Below are positions 26,392 to 34,788 of a DNA stretch of 64,000 nt, one piece after another. Both the position numbers and the translations under genes were made by a program. A model generated the notes under the pieces. That model was not told the DNA's origin. It was given only the letters and a program-made list of their open reading frames with translations, and searched no databases. The stretch is from JANQGG01 sp964642175. GTDB lineage: Bacteria > Bacteroidota > Chlorobiia > Chlorobiales > Chloroherpetonaceae. Location of the stretch: the NCBI GenBank assembly GCA_964642175.1, contig CAZXOK010000007.1, forward strand, positions 1-64,000, written 5' to 3'. The first letter of the stretch is position 1, and every line of letters starts with the position of its first letter.

Positions 26392-27126
26392 ATGTTAAAA
26401 TTTTTGATGAACCCTAAACAACAAGGTCGTATGATGTTAAAATGTTTGATCATAGACAGTAACGAAAACACCCGGGCCTATTTAAAGGCTCTGATTCAAG
26501 ACTCAGACAAACTTGAGCTTGTTGCTGGTTGCTCAGATATCGAAAGTGGGCGAAAATTACTTAAATCTGAGGAAATTGATCTCTTGTTCCTGGATGCAAC
26601 GCTTCAGGAGCTCTCGTGGTTTGAGCTGATTGGCGGGTTAAAATTCTCACCAAAAGTCGTATTGGTGAGCTCAAGCAATCAATATGGCATACAGGTTTTT
26701 GAGCACGAATTAATTGATTACCTGCATATGCCTTTTTCGCAGGACAGGTTTGAAAAAGCCATTGAGAGGGTAAAGAACAATCTGTTGATCTCAGGAAAAT
26801 CCAAACCCATGAACCGGCACTTATACATAAAAAAAGGCTCAGAGTATTTTGAAGTGGATCTGAAGAGTATTCTCTGGATTGAAGCCTATTCGGATTATGT
26901 AATCATTAAAACACCGCGTCAATCATACATCGTTCACTCAACCATGAAAGGTATGGAAAAACGCTTGCCTCAATCCGAGTTTAAGCGTGTTCATCGCTCC
27001 TACATCGTGCGCTGGGATAAAATAGACGCCATTGAGGATGTGATGGTTGTAATTGGAAGAAAAATGATTCCTATTGGCGGCACGTACCGCAGGGAATTTA
27101 AACAATACTTAAGAAGTGTGGTCTAA
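26392..27126 (+). CDS. LytTR-family regulator with degenerate receiver
   Basis: 244 residues from 26392; starts at 26431 or 26434 would match the paralogue at 6382 better (MLKCLIID against MTIKCLIID). The LytTR domain is nearly identical to that paralogue (LWIEAYSDYVIIKT, FKRVHRSYIVRWDKIDAIED). The receiver has decayed at sites needed for phosphorylation: the acidic pocket reads IIDSNE in place of IIDDDE, the conserved Lys is Met113 (LHMP against LHKP), and LDATLQELSW replaces LDIQLPEMTG, although Asp68 itself remains. It probably acts without phosphorylation, perhaps as a competitor or dimer partner of the intact regulator. It follows the kinase island on the same strand. Confidence 0.9.
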   Translation: MLKFLMNPKQQGRMMLKCLIIDSNENTRAYLKALIQDSDKLELVAGCSDIESGRKLLKSEEIDLLFLDATLQELSWFELIGGLKFSPKVVLVSSSNQYGIQVFEHELIDYLHMPFSQDRFEKAIERVKNNLLISGKSKPMNRHLYIKKGSEYFEVDLKSILWIEAYSDYVIIKTPRQSYIVHSTMKGMEKRLPQSEFKRVHRSYIVRWDKIDAIEDVMVVIGRKMIPIGGTYRREFKQYLRSVV

Positions 27127-27276
27127 ACCTTATCGGGAGCTTTTAGCCTAAGATGGCCTTTTTAAAAAAATATGAGGCTATTTACTTGAGTTTCTGATTC
27201 GTGGTGCAAAAAAATCCAGAAAAATTTCACATCTTATCCAGCATATAAAACCATACTTTATTAATCCTGGATTAAG

Positions 27277-28047
27277 ATGAATTTTAGATCGCCATTTATA
27301 CGCTTCCTTTATAAATCAGCCCTCACCATCGTACTTTTAATTGGTTTTGCGTTATTAATGGATAAAGTGGTGATGCCACTATACACATCCGGAGGTTCGA
27401 TAGTTAAAGTTCCTGATGTTAGAGAATTAGACAGAGACAGCGCAATGGCCGCGCTTACTAAAGCAGGTTTAATCCCAAAATCGGGTTACAACCGCTACGA
27501 TAAAACCCGTGAATTAAATACAGTTCTGAACCAAAATCCGGTTGCCGGATCAGAAGTCAAACGAGGCCGGCATGTTTATTTATCTGTAAATAAAAAATCA
27601 GAAAAACCGGTAGGTCTTCCGGATTATAAAGGCCGGGCATTATCGGATATCAAGGTTTCTTTGGAAAAATTAGGATTGGAAATGGGCAATATTGCCTATT
27701 CAGTTGTTTATGACGAAGATAAAGACGGGTTAATTCTTTCACAGTCCATTCCACCCAAAACGCTTTTGGATCCGGGAACAAAAATAGGCTTTACAGTTGG
27801 AAAAATGGCTGAATCTTCCGGCCAGAAGCAGTCGCTTATACCCGAACTGACCGGCACTTCACTAAGGGAAGCTCAAAAAATTATCGTCAGTAACAGTTTC
27901 ACTATGGGCGCTGTCTCTTTTCGCTACTCAACCAAACTGATCCCAAACACCATTATCAACCAGTCCCCAGAAGCCGGGCAGGTGGCGCCATTGGGCAAGC
28001 CGATCAATATAGTAGTGGCCACCGATAAACAATCATCAATAAATTAA
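27277..28047 (+). CDS. PASTA-domain membrane protein
   Basis: 256 residues: an N-terminal membrane helix (about 13-30) followed by three PASTA domains (about 41-108, 110-177, 185-250), each with the pattern VPDVxxLxxxxAxxxLxxxGL and a Q(N/S)P turn (LNQNPVAGSEV, LSQSIPPKTLLDPG, INQSPEAGQV). PASTA modules bind peptidoglycan or related muropeptides; this architecture without a kinase domain is common in FCB bacteria. It probably sits in the inner membrane facing the periplasm and plays a cell-wall-related role. It is monocistronic, or leads the next two genes. Confidence 0.9.
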   Translation: MNFRSPFIRFLYKSALTIVLLIGFALLMDKVVMPLYTSGGSIVKVPDVRELDRDSAMAALTKAGLIPKSGYNRYDKTRELNTVLNQNPVAGSEVKRGRHVYLSVNKKSEKPVGLPDYKGRALSDIKVSLEKLGLEMGNIAYSVVYDEDKDGLILSQSIPPKTLLDPGTKIGFTVGKMAESSGQKQSLIPELTGTSLREAQKIIVSNSFTMGAVSFRYSTKLIPNTIINQSPEAGQVAPLGKPINIVVATDKQSSIN

Positions 28048-28144
28048 ATGGTTCAGGCTCAAAGCCTTAAGCCTCAAATCTTTATAGATAACAAGTATTT
28101 TTAATACATTACAGCACGTATTGGTCACCTAATCCGGTTTTGTT

Positions 28145-28711
28145 ATGGACACCCTCTATGCTGTATCTCTTGGAGTATCTTTATCGGCTGCAGGTGGCAT
28201 CCGCCCGTTTTTCACCTTGCTCTGTTTAGCTTTAGCCAGTATGCTGGGTATATATGACATATCGGTGTCTTATGCCTGGATGGTGTCGCATGAGGTGGTC
28301 TTTATCATTTTTATGCTGTTCAGCCTGGAAACGCTTGGCTATTTGTATAAAACCCGGATACTCTTAAATAATCTTTTTTTTATAGCCCTGGCTATGATCA
28401 CAGGATTTCTGATCATGCTCTTTACCATTGGCGAAAATTTTGGGCAATACAAGTGGCCTGTTGCCATTTTTTGTGGTGCAACCACCGCAGGTATTTTTCA
28501 GGGATTGTTCTTACTGGTAAAAGATGATAATGAACCCCAGATCCAATTGTCTTATAATGGTTACGTGGCTGTGATAGAACTCTTGTTTACGGCCCTCATT
28601 ATTGCACTGGCGTTAATATTTCCTTACGTTATTGCCGTATGCGTAATTTCTGTTTTAGCATTGGCTTTCAGAAAAATATTTTTCAGGCAGATTTCAAAAA
28701 ATCTTCAGTAA
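28145..28711 (+). CDS. DUF4126-like integral membrane protein
   Basis: 188 residues with five to six hydrophobic helices and almost no soluble part. The N-terminal LYAVSLGVSLSAAGGIRPFFTLL resembles the start of DUF4126 proteins (small inner-membrane proteins of unknown function, 150-200 residues). It lies 17 bp before the lactate dehydrogenase gene, so the two may share a transcript. No catalytic residues can be named; the family call is from memory of the N-terminal pattern. Confidence 0.6.
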   Translation: MDTLYAVSLGVSLSAAGGIRPFFTLLCLALASMLGIYDISVSYAWMVSHEVVFIIFMLFSLETLGYLYKTRILLNNLFFIALAMITGFLIMLFTIGENFGQYKWPVAIFCGATTAGIFQGLFLLVKDDNEPQIQLSYNGYVAVIELLFTALIIALALIFPYVIAVCVISVLALAFRKIFFRQISKNLQ

Positions 28712-28728
28712 ACACTTAAATAACGCTC

Positions 28729-29649
28729 ATGAAAGTTGGTATTGTCGGAGCCGGATATGTAGGCGCCACAGCTGCCTTTGCAATGGCCATGCGTGGTTCC
28801 TGCAGCTATATTGTGATCGTGGATGTTGATGATAAAAAAGCCTGGGCCCAGGCCAGCGATATTCAGCATGCCGTTCCATTTTCAAACGCTATGACCGTGC
28901 GCTCAGGAGCCTATAAAGATTTATCCGGTGCTAAAGTCATAATTATTGCAGCCGGTGTCAATCAAAAACCCGGCGAAACACGTCTTCAGCTTCTTGAGCG
29001 CAATGCAGCCATTTTTAATGATATCGTTCCAAAAATTCTCAGCGCCGAACCTGATGCTGTGTTGATTGTAGCCACAAACCCAGTTGATATTCTCACCAGT
29101 ATAACCGAGCGCATTGCCGGTTTACAGCCTGGCAGGGTCATTGGATCGGGTACCACTCTGGACACTGCCCGTTTAAGAGCCTTAATCGGACATGAAATCC
29201 AGATCGATCCGCAACATGTTCATGCCTACGTGATCGGCGAACACGGCGACAGTGAAGTGGTGGCATGGAGCAGTGCCATTGTGGCCGGTCTTAAACTTCC
29301 ATTTTATTGCAAATCCCGAAAAATAAACTGGAATACGACCATTCAGAATACTATTACGGAAAATGTTCGCCACGCAGCCTATCAGATCATACAGGGTAAA
29401 GGGGCCACGTATTATGGTATCGGTGCGGTTCTGGCCAGGATTACCGAAATAATTATCAAAAACCATAAAGCTGTTTTAACAGTATCTACAACCTGCGATC
29501 CTTATGATGTGGCGTTATCCCTGCCAAGACTTGTTAGTGGCAACGGGGTAGTAGATTTAATTGGGATTGAAATGAATGCAACTGAAACCAAGGCCTTTGA
29601 AAAAAGTGCAAACATTTTAAGCCATGCATTAAAGCAAATTAAACTTTGA
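28729..29649 (+). CDS. ldh: L-lactate dehydrogenase
   Basis: 306 residues (family about 310-320). NAD-binding GIVGAGYVGATAA (4-16), aspartate ending beta-2 (VIVDVDD), substrate loop GVNQKPGETRLQLLERNA with Gln at the specificity position (malate dehydrogenases usually have Arg there) and the mobile-loop Arg, ATNPVDILT, and catalytic GEHGDSE. It interconverts pyruvate and L-lactate in the cytoplasm with NADH. The Gln favours lactate over malate activity, though hydroxyacid dehydrogenases of this group vary. The enzyme would regenerate NAD under oxygen limitation or use lactate. Confidence 0.88.
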   Translation: MKVGIVGAGYVGATAAFAMAMRGSCSYIVIVDVDDKKAWAQASDIQHAVPFSNAMTVRSGAYKDLSGAKVIIIAAGVNQKPGETRLQLLERNAAIFNDIVPKILSAEPDAVLIVATNPVDILTSITERIAGLQPGRVIGSGTTLDTARLRALIGHEIQIDPQHVHAYVIGEHGDSEVVAWSSAIVAGLKLPFYCKSRKINWNTTIQNTITENVRHAAYQIIQGKGATYYGIGAVLARITEIIIKNHKAVLTVSTTCDPYDVALSLPRLVSGNGVVDLIGIEMNATETKAFEKSANILSHALKQIKL

Positions 29650-29665
29650 ACACTGCGTATTAAGC

Positions 29666-29699
29666 TCAGGGTTTGTTTATATTTTACTTAGTACTTTGC
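29666..29699 (+). promoter_or_regulatory. Promoter of the propeller gene, possible weak TTA array
   Basis: TACTTTGC at 29692-29699 resembles the Bacteroidota -7 element. TCAG, TTAT and TTAG at 29666, 29677 and 29688 keep an 11-bp step, but only two are TTA tetrads and the third touches the -7, so array membership is doubtful. A TTG codon at 29696 lies inside the -7 and is not a credible start. Confidence 0.4.
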
Positions 29700-29734
29700 C
29701 GTTTCCGATAAACCACCCTAATAAAAATAATGCC

Positions 29735-31621
29735 ATGAAACACACCTTTACTTTCGTCTTACTGGCCTTATGTCTGTGGAGCTTACCACTTCTTGCCCAG
29801 GAGCGTCAATGGATTTCCTACAACGCCGGACTACCTTCAAATGAAATTTCCAGCATCGTAATCGATAAACAGGATACCAAATGGATTGGTACATTTGCCG
29901 GATTGGCCAAATATGATGGTTTCTCCTGGAAAACATTCAACACATTAAACTCCAGGCTGCCCTCAAACCAGGTCGAGTGTCTCATGATTGACCAGAAGCA
30001 ACGAAAATGGATAGGCATGTTCAACGGGGGATTGGCTGTATATGACAATAACAACTGGACTTTATACAATAACCGAAATTCAAAACTCCCGTCGGATTAT
30101 GTGGAAGCTTTAGCTTTAGATCAAAAAAACAATGTATGGGTGGGTACCTGGAATGGCCTGGTTAAGATATCCGGGAAATCCTGGAAGGTCTATAACAGCA
30201 AAAACTCCAGTCTGCCTTACGACCAAATCTCATCCATCGTGGTGGATAGTGATAACAATACGTGGGTCGGCACCACTAATGGCGGAATTGTAAAAATCAC
30301 ACCTGATAATCAATGGACCGTATTCAACTCTTCCAACAGTGAGCTTCACTCAAATTCTATCCATGCTTTAGCTATAGATGAAAAAGGTCATCTCTGGGCA
30401 GGCATGCAGGGGTTTAATCAGGACGGTGGTATCACCGTTTTTGATGGTAAAACCTGGCGTTTATACCGGCCAACCAACGAAGCCCTCGGTTCTAATGATA
30501 TTAATTGCATAGTGATAGACCAGGCCGATCATAAATGGATCGGTGTTGGAACAGACCGGCCGTTTTTAGGTGGTGATGGCGGTTTATTACATTATGATAA
30601 TACCAAGTGGAATATCTATTCACCCATAAATTCCAATTTGCCTCACGATCGTGTAAATGCTATTGCAATTGATGAAAAAGGGCATGCCTGGGTCGGAACC
30701 AGCAATGGTATGGCAAGATTTGACGGATTTTCATGGTCGGTTTACAGTTATTCAAATTCAGGATTACCCGATCGGCATGTCAATGCCATTGAAATGGATG
30801 CCGGAGGCTTTGTATGGGTAGCAACAGACAGGGGACTGGCAAAAAACATTCAGGATCACTGGATGGTTTATAATAAAGACAACTCTCCACTGGAAGCTTC
30901 AAAAATCAATGATATCGTTTTTGATGAAAATGATGACCTCTGGATGGTTTCAGCCGGAACTCTAATGCACCTAACCAGAGGCGCTGTAAAACAATACGCC
31001 ATTCCGGATACATTCCGGGTGCGTCAGGTAAACCAGTTGGTAATGGGAAAACAAGGACAGAAATGGCTTTGTACCGACGAAGGGTTGCTGGAGTTTAACA
31101 AGGGAAAATGGTCTGTTCTGAACCGTTACAACTCTGATTTACCACATAATCATGTACTTTGCCTAACAAAGGATAAAAAAGGTGTTTGGATTGGCACCCT
31201 GGGAGGTTTGGTCTATAAAAGTGGTGAGAGGTGGCAGGTCTATAATATTAATAACTCCAACCTACCTTCCAATTACATTTTTTCTGTTCAGGTTGATGGG
31301 GCAGGCAATAAATGGATCGGAACATGGAATGGGTTATGCAAGTACGATGGCGAAGACTGGGAAATTTATTCACCAGCAAATACCGATCTCCCGGATAGCC
31401 GCATTTATGCCATCGCCATTGATGAATTTGGTTATAAATGGATTGGTACCCTGGGAGGTCTGGTTCAATATGATGGCTTAAGCTGGCGTTTATACAATAC
31501 CTTTAACTCCGGGATTTCTTCAAATGATGTAAGCCATATCAAAATAGATCAGATGGGGAATATCTGGGTGGGCACTCAAAGCAACGGGGTGAGTATTCTA
31601 AAAGCCAGCAGACCCCAATAA
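29735..31621 (+). CDS. Secreted regulator-propeller repeat protein
   Basis: 628 residues from the ATG at 29735 (an in-frame TTG 39 bp upstream sits in the promoter). Signal peptide MKHTFTFVLLALCLWSLPLLAQ. The rest is about 13 two-component-regulator-propeller repeats of some 45 residues with the pattern WIGTxxGLxxYDGxxWxxYNxxNSxLPxxxV, predicted to fold into two beta-propellers. Such repeats usually form the periplasmic sensor of hybrid kinases; here they stand alone with no membrane helix or kinase, so the protein is probably periplasmic or exported and may bind a ligand or partner. A strong terminator follows. Confidence 0.9.
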   Translation: MKHTFTFVLLALCLWSLPLLAQERQWISYNAGLPSNEISSIVIDKQDTKWIGTFAGLAKYDGFSWKTFNTLNSRLPSNQVECLMIDQKQRKWIGMFNGGLAVYDNNNWTLYNNRNSKLPSDYVEALALDQKNNVWVGTWNGLVKISGKSWKVYNSKNSSLPYDQISSIVVDSDNNTWVGTTNGGIVKITPDNQWTVFNSSNSELHSNSIHALAIDEKGHLWAGMQGFNQDGGITVFDGKTWRLYRPTNEALGSNDINCIVIDQADHKWIGVGTDRPFLGGDGGLLHYDNTKWNIYSPINSNLPHDRVNAIAIDEKGHAWVGTSNGMARFDGFSWSVYSYSNSGLPDRHVNAIEMDAGGFVWVATDRGLAKNIQDHWMVYNKDNSPLEASKINDIVFDENDDLWMVSAGTLMHLTRGAVKQYAIPDTFRVRQVNQLVMGKQGQKWLCTDEGLLEFNKGKWSVLNRYNSDLPHNHVLCLTKDKKGVWIGTLGGLVYKSGERWQVYNINNSNLPSNYIFSVQVDGAGNKWIGTWNGLCKYDGEDWEIYSPANTDLPDSRIYAIAIDEFGYKWIGTLGGLVQYDGLSWRLYNTFNSGISSNDVSHIKIDQMGNIWVGTQSNGVSILKASRPQ

Positions 31622-31643
31622 CTGCGAGGAAATACCACAAAGA

Positions 31644-31676
31644 AAAAGGCAGCCTTTTGAGCTGCCTTTTTTATAT
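31644..31676. terminator. Bidirectional terminator
   Basis: AAAAGGCAGC/GCTGCCTTTT stem (31644-31653, 31661-31670) with T-runs on both strands (TTTTTTAT forward, TTTTTCTTT reverse). It separates the propeller gene from the convergent 52-residue ORF. Confidence 0.88.
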
Positions 31677-31679
31677 CTG

Positions 31680-31838
31680 TTAAGAGTGTCCGCCAGCTAC
31701 AATCCTGATCATTTTAAGGTTTAACACAATAAAACGATAGAATTGCCAGAAGATGTTTTTGCGCCAACGTAAGGTGCTATGTGAGGGGTATGGCGGATAA
31801 GCCTCATCGTAATAGCCTTTAACCTGATTGGTTCCCAT
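31680..31838 (-). CDS. 52-residue conserved-looking small protein downstream of SQR
   Basis: ATG at 31838, stop at 31680, 52 residues: starts MGTNQVKGYYDEAYPPYPSH, then a basic/aromatic helix (RWRKNIFWQFYRFIVLNLKM) and ends IRIVAGGHS. It lies 96 bp downstream of the SQR gene on the same strand, and the bidirectional terminator begins just 3 bp after its stop, as expected for the last gene of an SQR transcript. Composition is protein-like: Tyr/Pro-rich head and one amphipathic aromatic helix that could lie on the membrane. It might be an accessory or membrane-docking subunit of SQR. I recall similar short ORFs near such oxidoreductases but cannot verify this here. Confidence 0.65.
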   Translation of the reverse strand: MGTNQVKGYYDEAYPPYPSHSTLRWRKNIFWQFYRFIVLNLKMIRIVAGGHS

Positions 31839-31934
31839 TTTCTTAGTCCGTTTAAGTTAAAAAAAAGTGTTCAACATGCCGGGCAGGGTTTATAAAGAAA
31901 GCCACATTGCCTTGCTGAGTTTTTGAAACTGTTC

Positions 31935-33389
31935 TTATTCCGGAACAAGCCACCAGAATGGATACCCTTTTGCTTTATGCAAGAAAAGGTAATGAAGCAA
32001 GAATTTTAACCAGTGTCCGGCTAAACCGGCTTCACCAACTGAGTAGTCGATATCGCGCCCCCATTCGGGATATTTTTCCCAATCTGGTACAATCGGAAAC
32101 ACGGTCATGGTAGCCCCAAGGCCTGAAAATGCCCCATAACCACCCGATACCACGCAAGCAGCACCCATGCGGGCCATGGAAGCACGATGCTGGTGATCAG
32201 CTTTGCCCTGGATGCGTTCGGCAATATTAAGGGCTACAATTTTTCCGATTACACCCGAAGGCATTCCGGTTCGTGGTGGTGTTGGGAAAATGGCAGTACC
32301 ATTCGGGCTTTTTTGTGGTTTTGAAATCGGATGCGGCGGAGCAAATGCAATTCCGGCAGCATAAATATTATCGTAAGTCGGATTCTGATAAATTTCCGGC
32401 CAGTCGTTGGCATTCCAATCCTCAAATTCTTTCGGGGTGTAATCGGCATCTACTTTCATGAACCCGTTTGGAGCGAACATTTGATCAGTGATATCGTTGT
32501 TTTCTTTGTCAAATGCTTTTAAACCAACCCCGGAAAAAGGTGGAATGAGCATGGAAAAATCAAATTCCTGCGATTTATACTCTCCTTGAAGGGTTTCGTA
32601 ATGGGCCACACCCGGCTCGACTTTATTGACAGCCGCCTGCTTGATCCATTTAATGCCATACTCGGCCAGCATGGATTCTGTAAATACTTTGGTTGGTGTG
32701 ATGTATCCGCCCCGTTTAATAAACGCACCGGCCATGCCAAAATCACCCAGTTCATATTCATTTGAGATCCAGGTGATATCGGCCATATGCGATAGTTTAC
32801 GCTCTTTGAACTCGTGAGCAATATTTAAAATGTACTCAAATGCAGCACCCTGACATGTAGCCATCCCATGACCTGTACCGATTAAAAATCGCAGTTTCTC
32901 TCCGGCTTCCATTTTTTTAATACATTCCTGCAGGTTCTCCCAGGCATGAGCAGCATGAGAATACGTACATACCGATAAGCTGTTGCCATCGGGTCCTAAA
33001 CCGGGCGTGGCATTAAAATTAAGTTTTGGGCCGGTTGCATTAACCAAAAAATCATATTCAACACGATCCACTACGCCCTGTTTAGCTTCGCTGGTGTATT
33101 CAAAAGTGACAAACCCATTGCTGGTTGTATCATCCCCTTCAGGGTGAATTTCAGTAGCTTTGGCTTGAATAAGTTCAATACCCCAGCGATCATAAACTTT
33201 TTTGAGCTTGAATCGAACCTGATCAACAGACATGCGTCCCACACCAACCCATATGTTGGAAGGAATCCACTGGTAATACGTATTTGGGGTAATAACCACC
33301 ACATCGTGCTTCTTACCTAATTTCTGCTTTAAAAAAGCAGCCGCGGTATGTCCAGATATACCTGCGCCTAAAACGACTACTCTGGCCAT
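31935..33389 (-). CDS. sqr: Sulfide:quinone oxidoreductase-like flavoprotein
   Basis: 484 residues. FAD-binding VVVLGAGISGHTAA at the N-terminus, then the SQR-like Cys set: C141 (SVCTYSHA), C156, C179 (GMATCQGAA) and C412 (GAACVVSGG). The C-terminus has the amphipathic/aromatic membrane anchor HWLKFLLHYLFLHKAKGYPFWW. SQRs oxidise sulfide to polysulfide and reduce membrane quinone. The sequence looks closest to the Chlorobium-type SQRs (the CT1087-like group, which in Chlorobaculum tepidum lies beside ATP-citrate lyase genes; from memory). It could serve sulfide respiration or detoxification. It is divergently transcribed from the ferrochelatase-like gene and followed by a small ORF. Confidence 0.8.
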   Translation of the reverse strand: MARVVVLGAGISGHTAAAFLKQKLGKKHDVVVITPNTYYQWIPSNIWVGVGRMSVDQVRFKLKKVYDRWGIELIQAKATEIHPEGDDTTSNGFVTFEYTSEAKQGVVDRVEYDFLVNATGPKLNFNATPGLGPDGNSLSVCTYSHAAHAWENLQECIKKMEAGEKLRFLIGTGHGMATCQGAAFEYILNIAHEFKERKLSHMADITWISNEYELGDFGMAGAFIKRGGYITPTKVFTESMLAEYGIKWIKQAAVNKVEPGVAHYETLQGEYKSQEFDFSMLIPPFSGVGLKAFDKENNDITDQMFAPNGFMKVDADYTPKEFEDWNANDWPEIYQNPTYDNIYAAGIAFAPPHPISKPQKSPNGTAIFPTPPRTGMPSGVIGKIVALNIAERIQGKADHQHRASMARMGAACVVSGGYGAFSGLGATMTVFPIVPDWEKYPEWGRDIDYSVGEAGLAGHWLKFLLHYLFLHKAKGYPFWWLVPE

Positions 33390-33709
33390 ATTATTATAAA
33401 TTAAAAAGTTAGATAATTAAGTATATAGCTATATAGTTAATAGCTAATAATACTTATAAAATTTGTGATATAAAATCGATAGAGCACTTTTTTTGGGGGG
33501 GTTTTTGAAGACCGAAAGTAAGATGCGTTAGCGTAAAATGATCTTAAAATAAACTAATTTAATGCTTTATCGCTTTAATAAAAAAAACTATTTTAAAGCT
33601 ATTATACACCAGTGTTTTTTTTGAAAGCCCAAATGATGGTTTCAGAAGGTTTAAAAATCATTTATATGTGATTCAGCAAAAAAAACACCGCTAAAGTTTA
33701 GAGTTGTTT
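33390..33709. other. Divergent intergenic region with a long A/T inverted repeat
   Basis: 320 bp, very AT-rich, with a run of seven G at 33495-33501. A perfect 12-bp inverted repeat, GTG plus eight T plus G at 33612-33623 and its complement at 33677-33688, brackets 53 bases just before the ferrochelatase-like gene, so it could fold in its 5' leader or act as a protein site. Promoters for both divergent genes must lie here but I cannot place them firmly. No small ORF seen. Confidence 0.5.
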
Positions 33710-34753
33710 ATGTCAAAAAAAATTGCGGTTGTACTATCTACTTATGGAGAGGTTGAGCGATTAACATTTAATAATCTATATAAGAATTCCAGGCGTATTA
33801 TAAATAAGATTACCAGTCAGATTGCCTCGCTGTCTGGGCCTATGAAACTGGGCATTGCCTTGTTCCGAAGTGTTAAGCGCTTGTTTGTTTGGCGCAGCAA
33901 AAAATACCGATCCCGTTTACGCGAGATAACACGGGCCCAGGTTCAACAAATCCAACTTTCCATAAATGAGCATATAGATGATCTGGTTGCACCGGCAGAC
34001 ATCGTGGTAACGGACAGTTATTATTTTATTCCACCTTATCTCGAAGACACACTTAAATCTCTTCGCGATAACGACTACATTATCATTTTATCTATGCTGC
34101 CCATAGAATCGGAATTTTCGTGCGGGGTGGCCTGCAAGATAGCTTTAACAGACCTTCCTCAGGAAGACCAGCATAAAGTGGATGTGATAGGCAGTTTATG
34201 GGACGATCAAGAGTTAATTCAAATATACCTCGATCACATCTTTGACTCCCTGTCGGGCTCCAATATTGAACCTTCAGATCCCGATTTAAGTCTCATACTT
34301 GCCATTCATGGTACCCTGATAAAGGATCAATACGGTGAGCCTTTAAAACTTCTTACCGGACTGGATGAAACCAAATCGTTTTTTAACAAGCTCAAAACCG
34401 CTCTTGAAAATGATCAACGCTTTCAGCTTTCTTCCATAAAACTGGGCTGTCTTAACCATCGCTTTGGAGGTGAGTGGACACCAGAATCATTAGACCGGGC
34501 GATTACAGAATTAAAATCAGATCAGTCCAAATCCGTTGCTTTGTTCCCGTTTGGCTTTTTTGCCGATAACAGCGAAGTAGACCTTGAAGCCAAAGACGCC
34601 CTCCTGAGTGCAGGATTTGAAAAAGCGCATTATATCGAAGCTATAAATGATTCCAAACCTTTTGCCAATTGGATTGCCTGGCGTTTAATTAAACGCATCA
34701 ATCGAAATCTAAAAATTGAAAAAGCCATTGAAAAACAGTATTCGGCTTGCTGA
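33710..34753 (+). CDS. Ferrochelatase-like protein
   Basis: 347 residues from the ATG at 33710 (a TTG two codons upstream also opens the frame). The C-terminal half matches the chelatase fold: LILAIHGTLI with the presumed catalytic His200, HRFGGEWTPESLDRAI, and FPFGFFADNSEVDLEA with Glu289 at the position of the second catalytic residue of HemH. The N-terminal half is divergent and unusually basic (SRRIINKITSQ; KRLFVWRSKKYRSRLR), perhaps a membrane-contact region. It probably inserts iron into porphyrin or coproporphyrin for haem. It is followed after 35 bp by the 2-oxoglutarate dehydrogenase gene. A divergent chelatase paralogue with another metal is possible. Confidence 0.68.
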   Translation: MSKKIAVVLSTYGEVERLTFNNLYKNSRRIINKITSQIASLSGPMKLGIALFRSVKRLFVWRSKKYRSRLREITRAQVQQIQLSINEHIDDLVAPADIVVTDSYYFIPPYLEDTLKSLRDNDYIIILSMLPIESEFSCGVACKIALTDLPQEDQHKVDVIGSLWDDQELIQIYLDHIFDSLSGSNIEPSDPDLSLILAIHGTLIKDQYGEPLKLLTGLDETKSFFNKLKTALENDQRFQLSSIKLGCLNHRFGGEWTPESLDRAITELKSDQSKSVALFPFGFFADNSEVDLEAKDALLSAGFEKAHYIEAINDSKPFANWIAWRLIKRINRNLKIEKAIEKQYSAC

Positions 34754-34788
34754 TAACTTCACACATAAATTCAACTGTTTAACAAGCT

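Noticed and set aside
28729..29649. Malate dehydrogenase
   Set aside because: The substrate-specificity position is Gln (GVNQKPGETR) rather than Arg, favouring lactate dehydrogenase.
29696..29734. TTG start for the propeller protein
   Set aside because: The TTG overlaps a -7-like element and the added residues precede a clean signal peptide that begins at the ATG at 29735.
31864..31934. Second small ORF between SQR and the 52-residue protein
   Set aside because: No start codon with protein-like coding continues through this 70-bp stretch.
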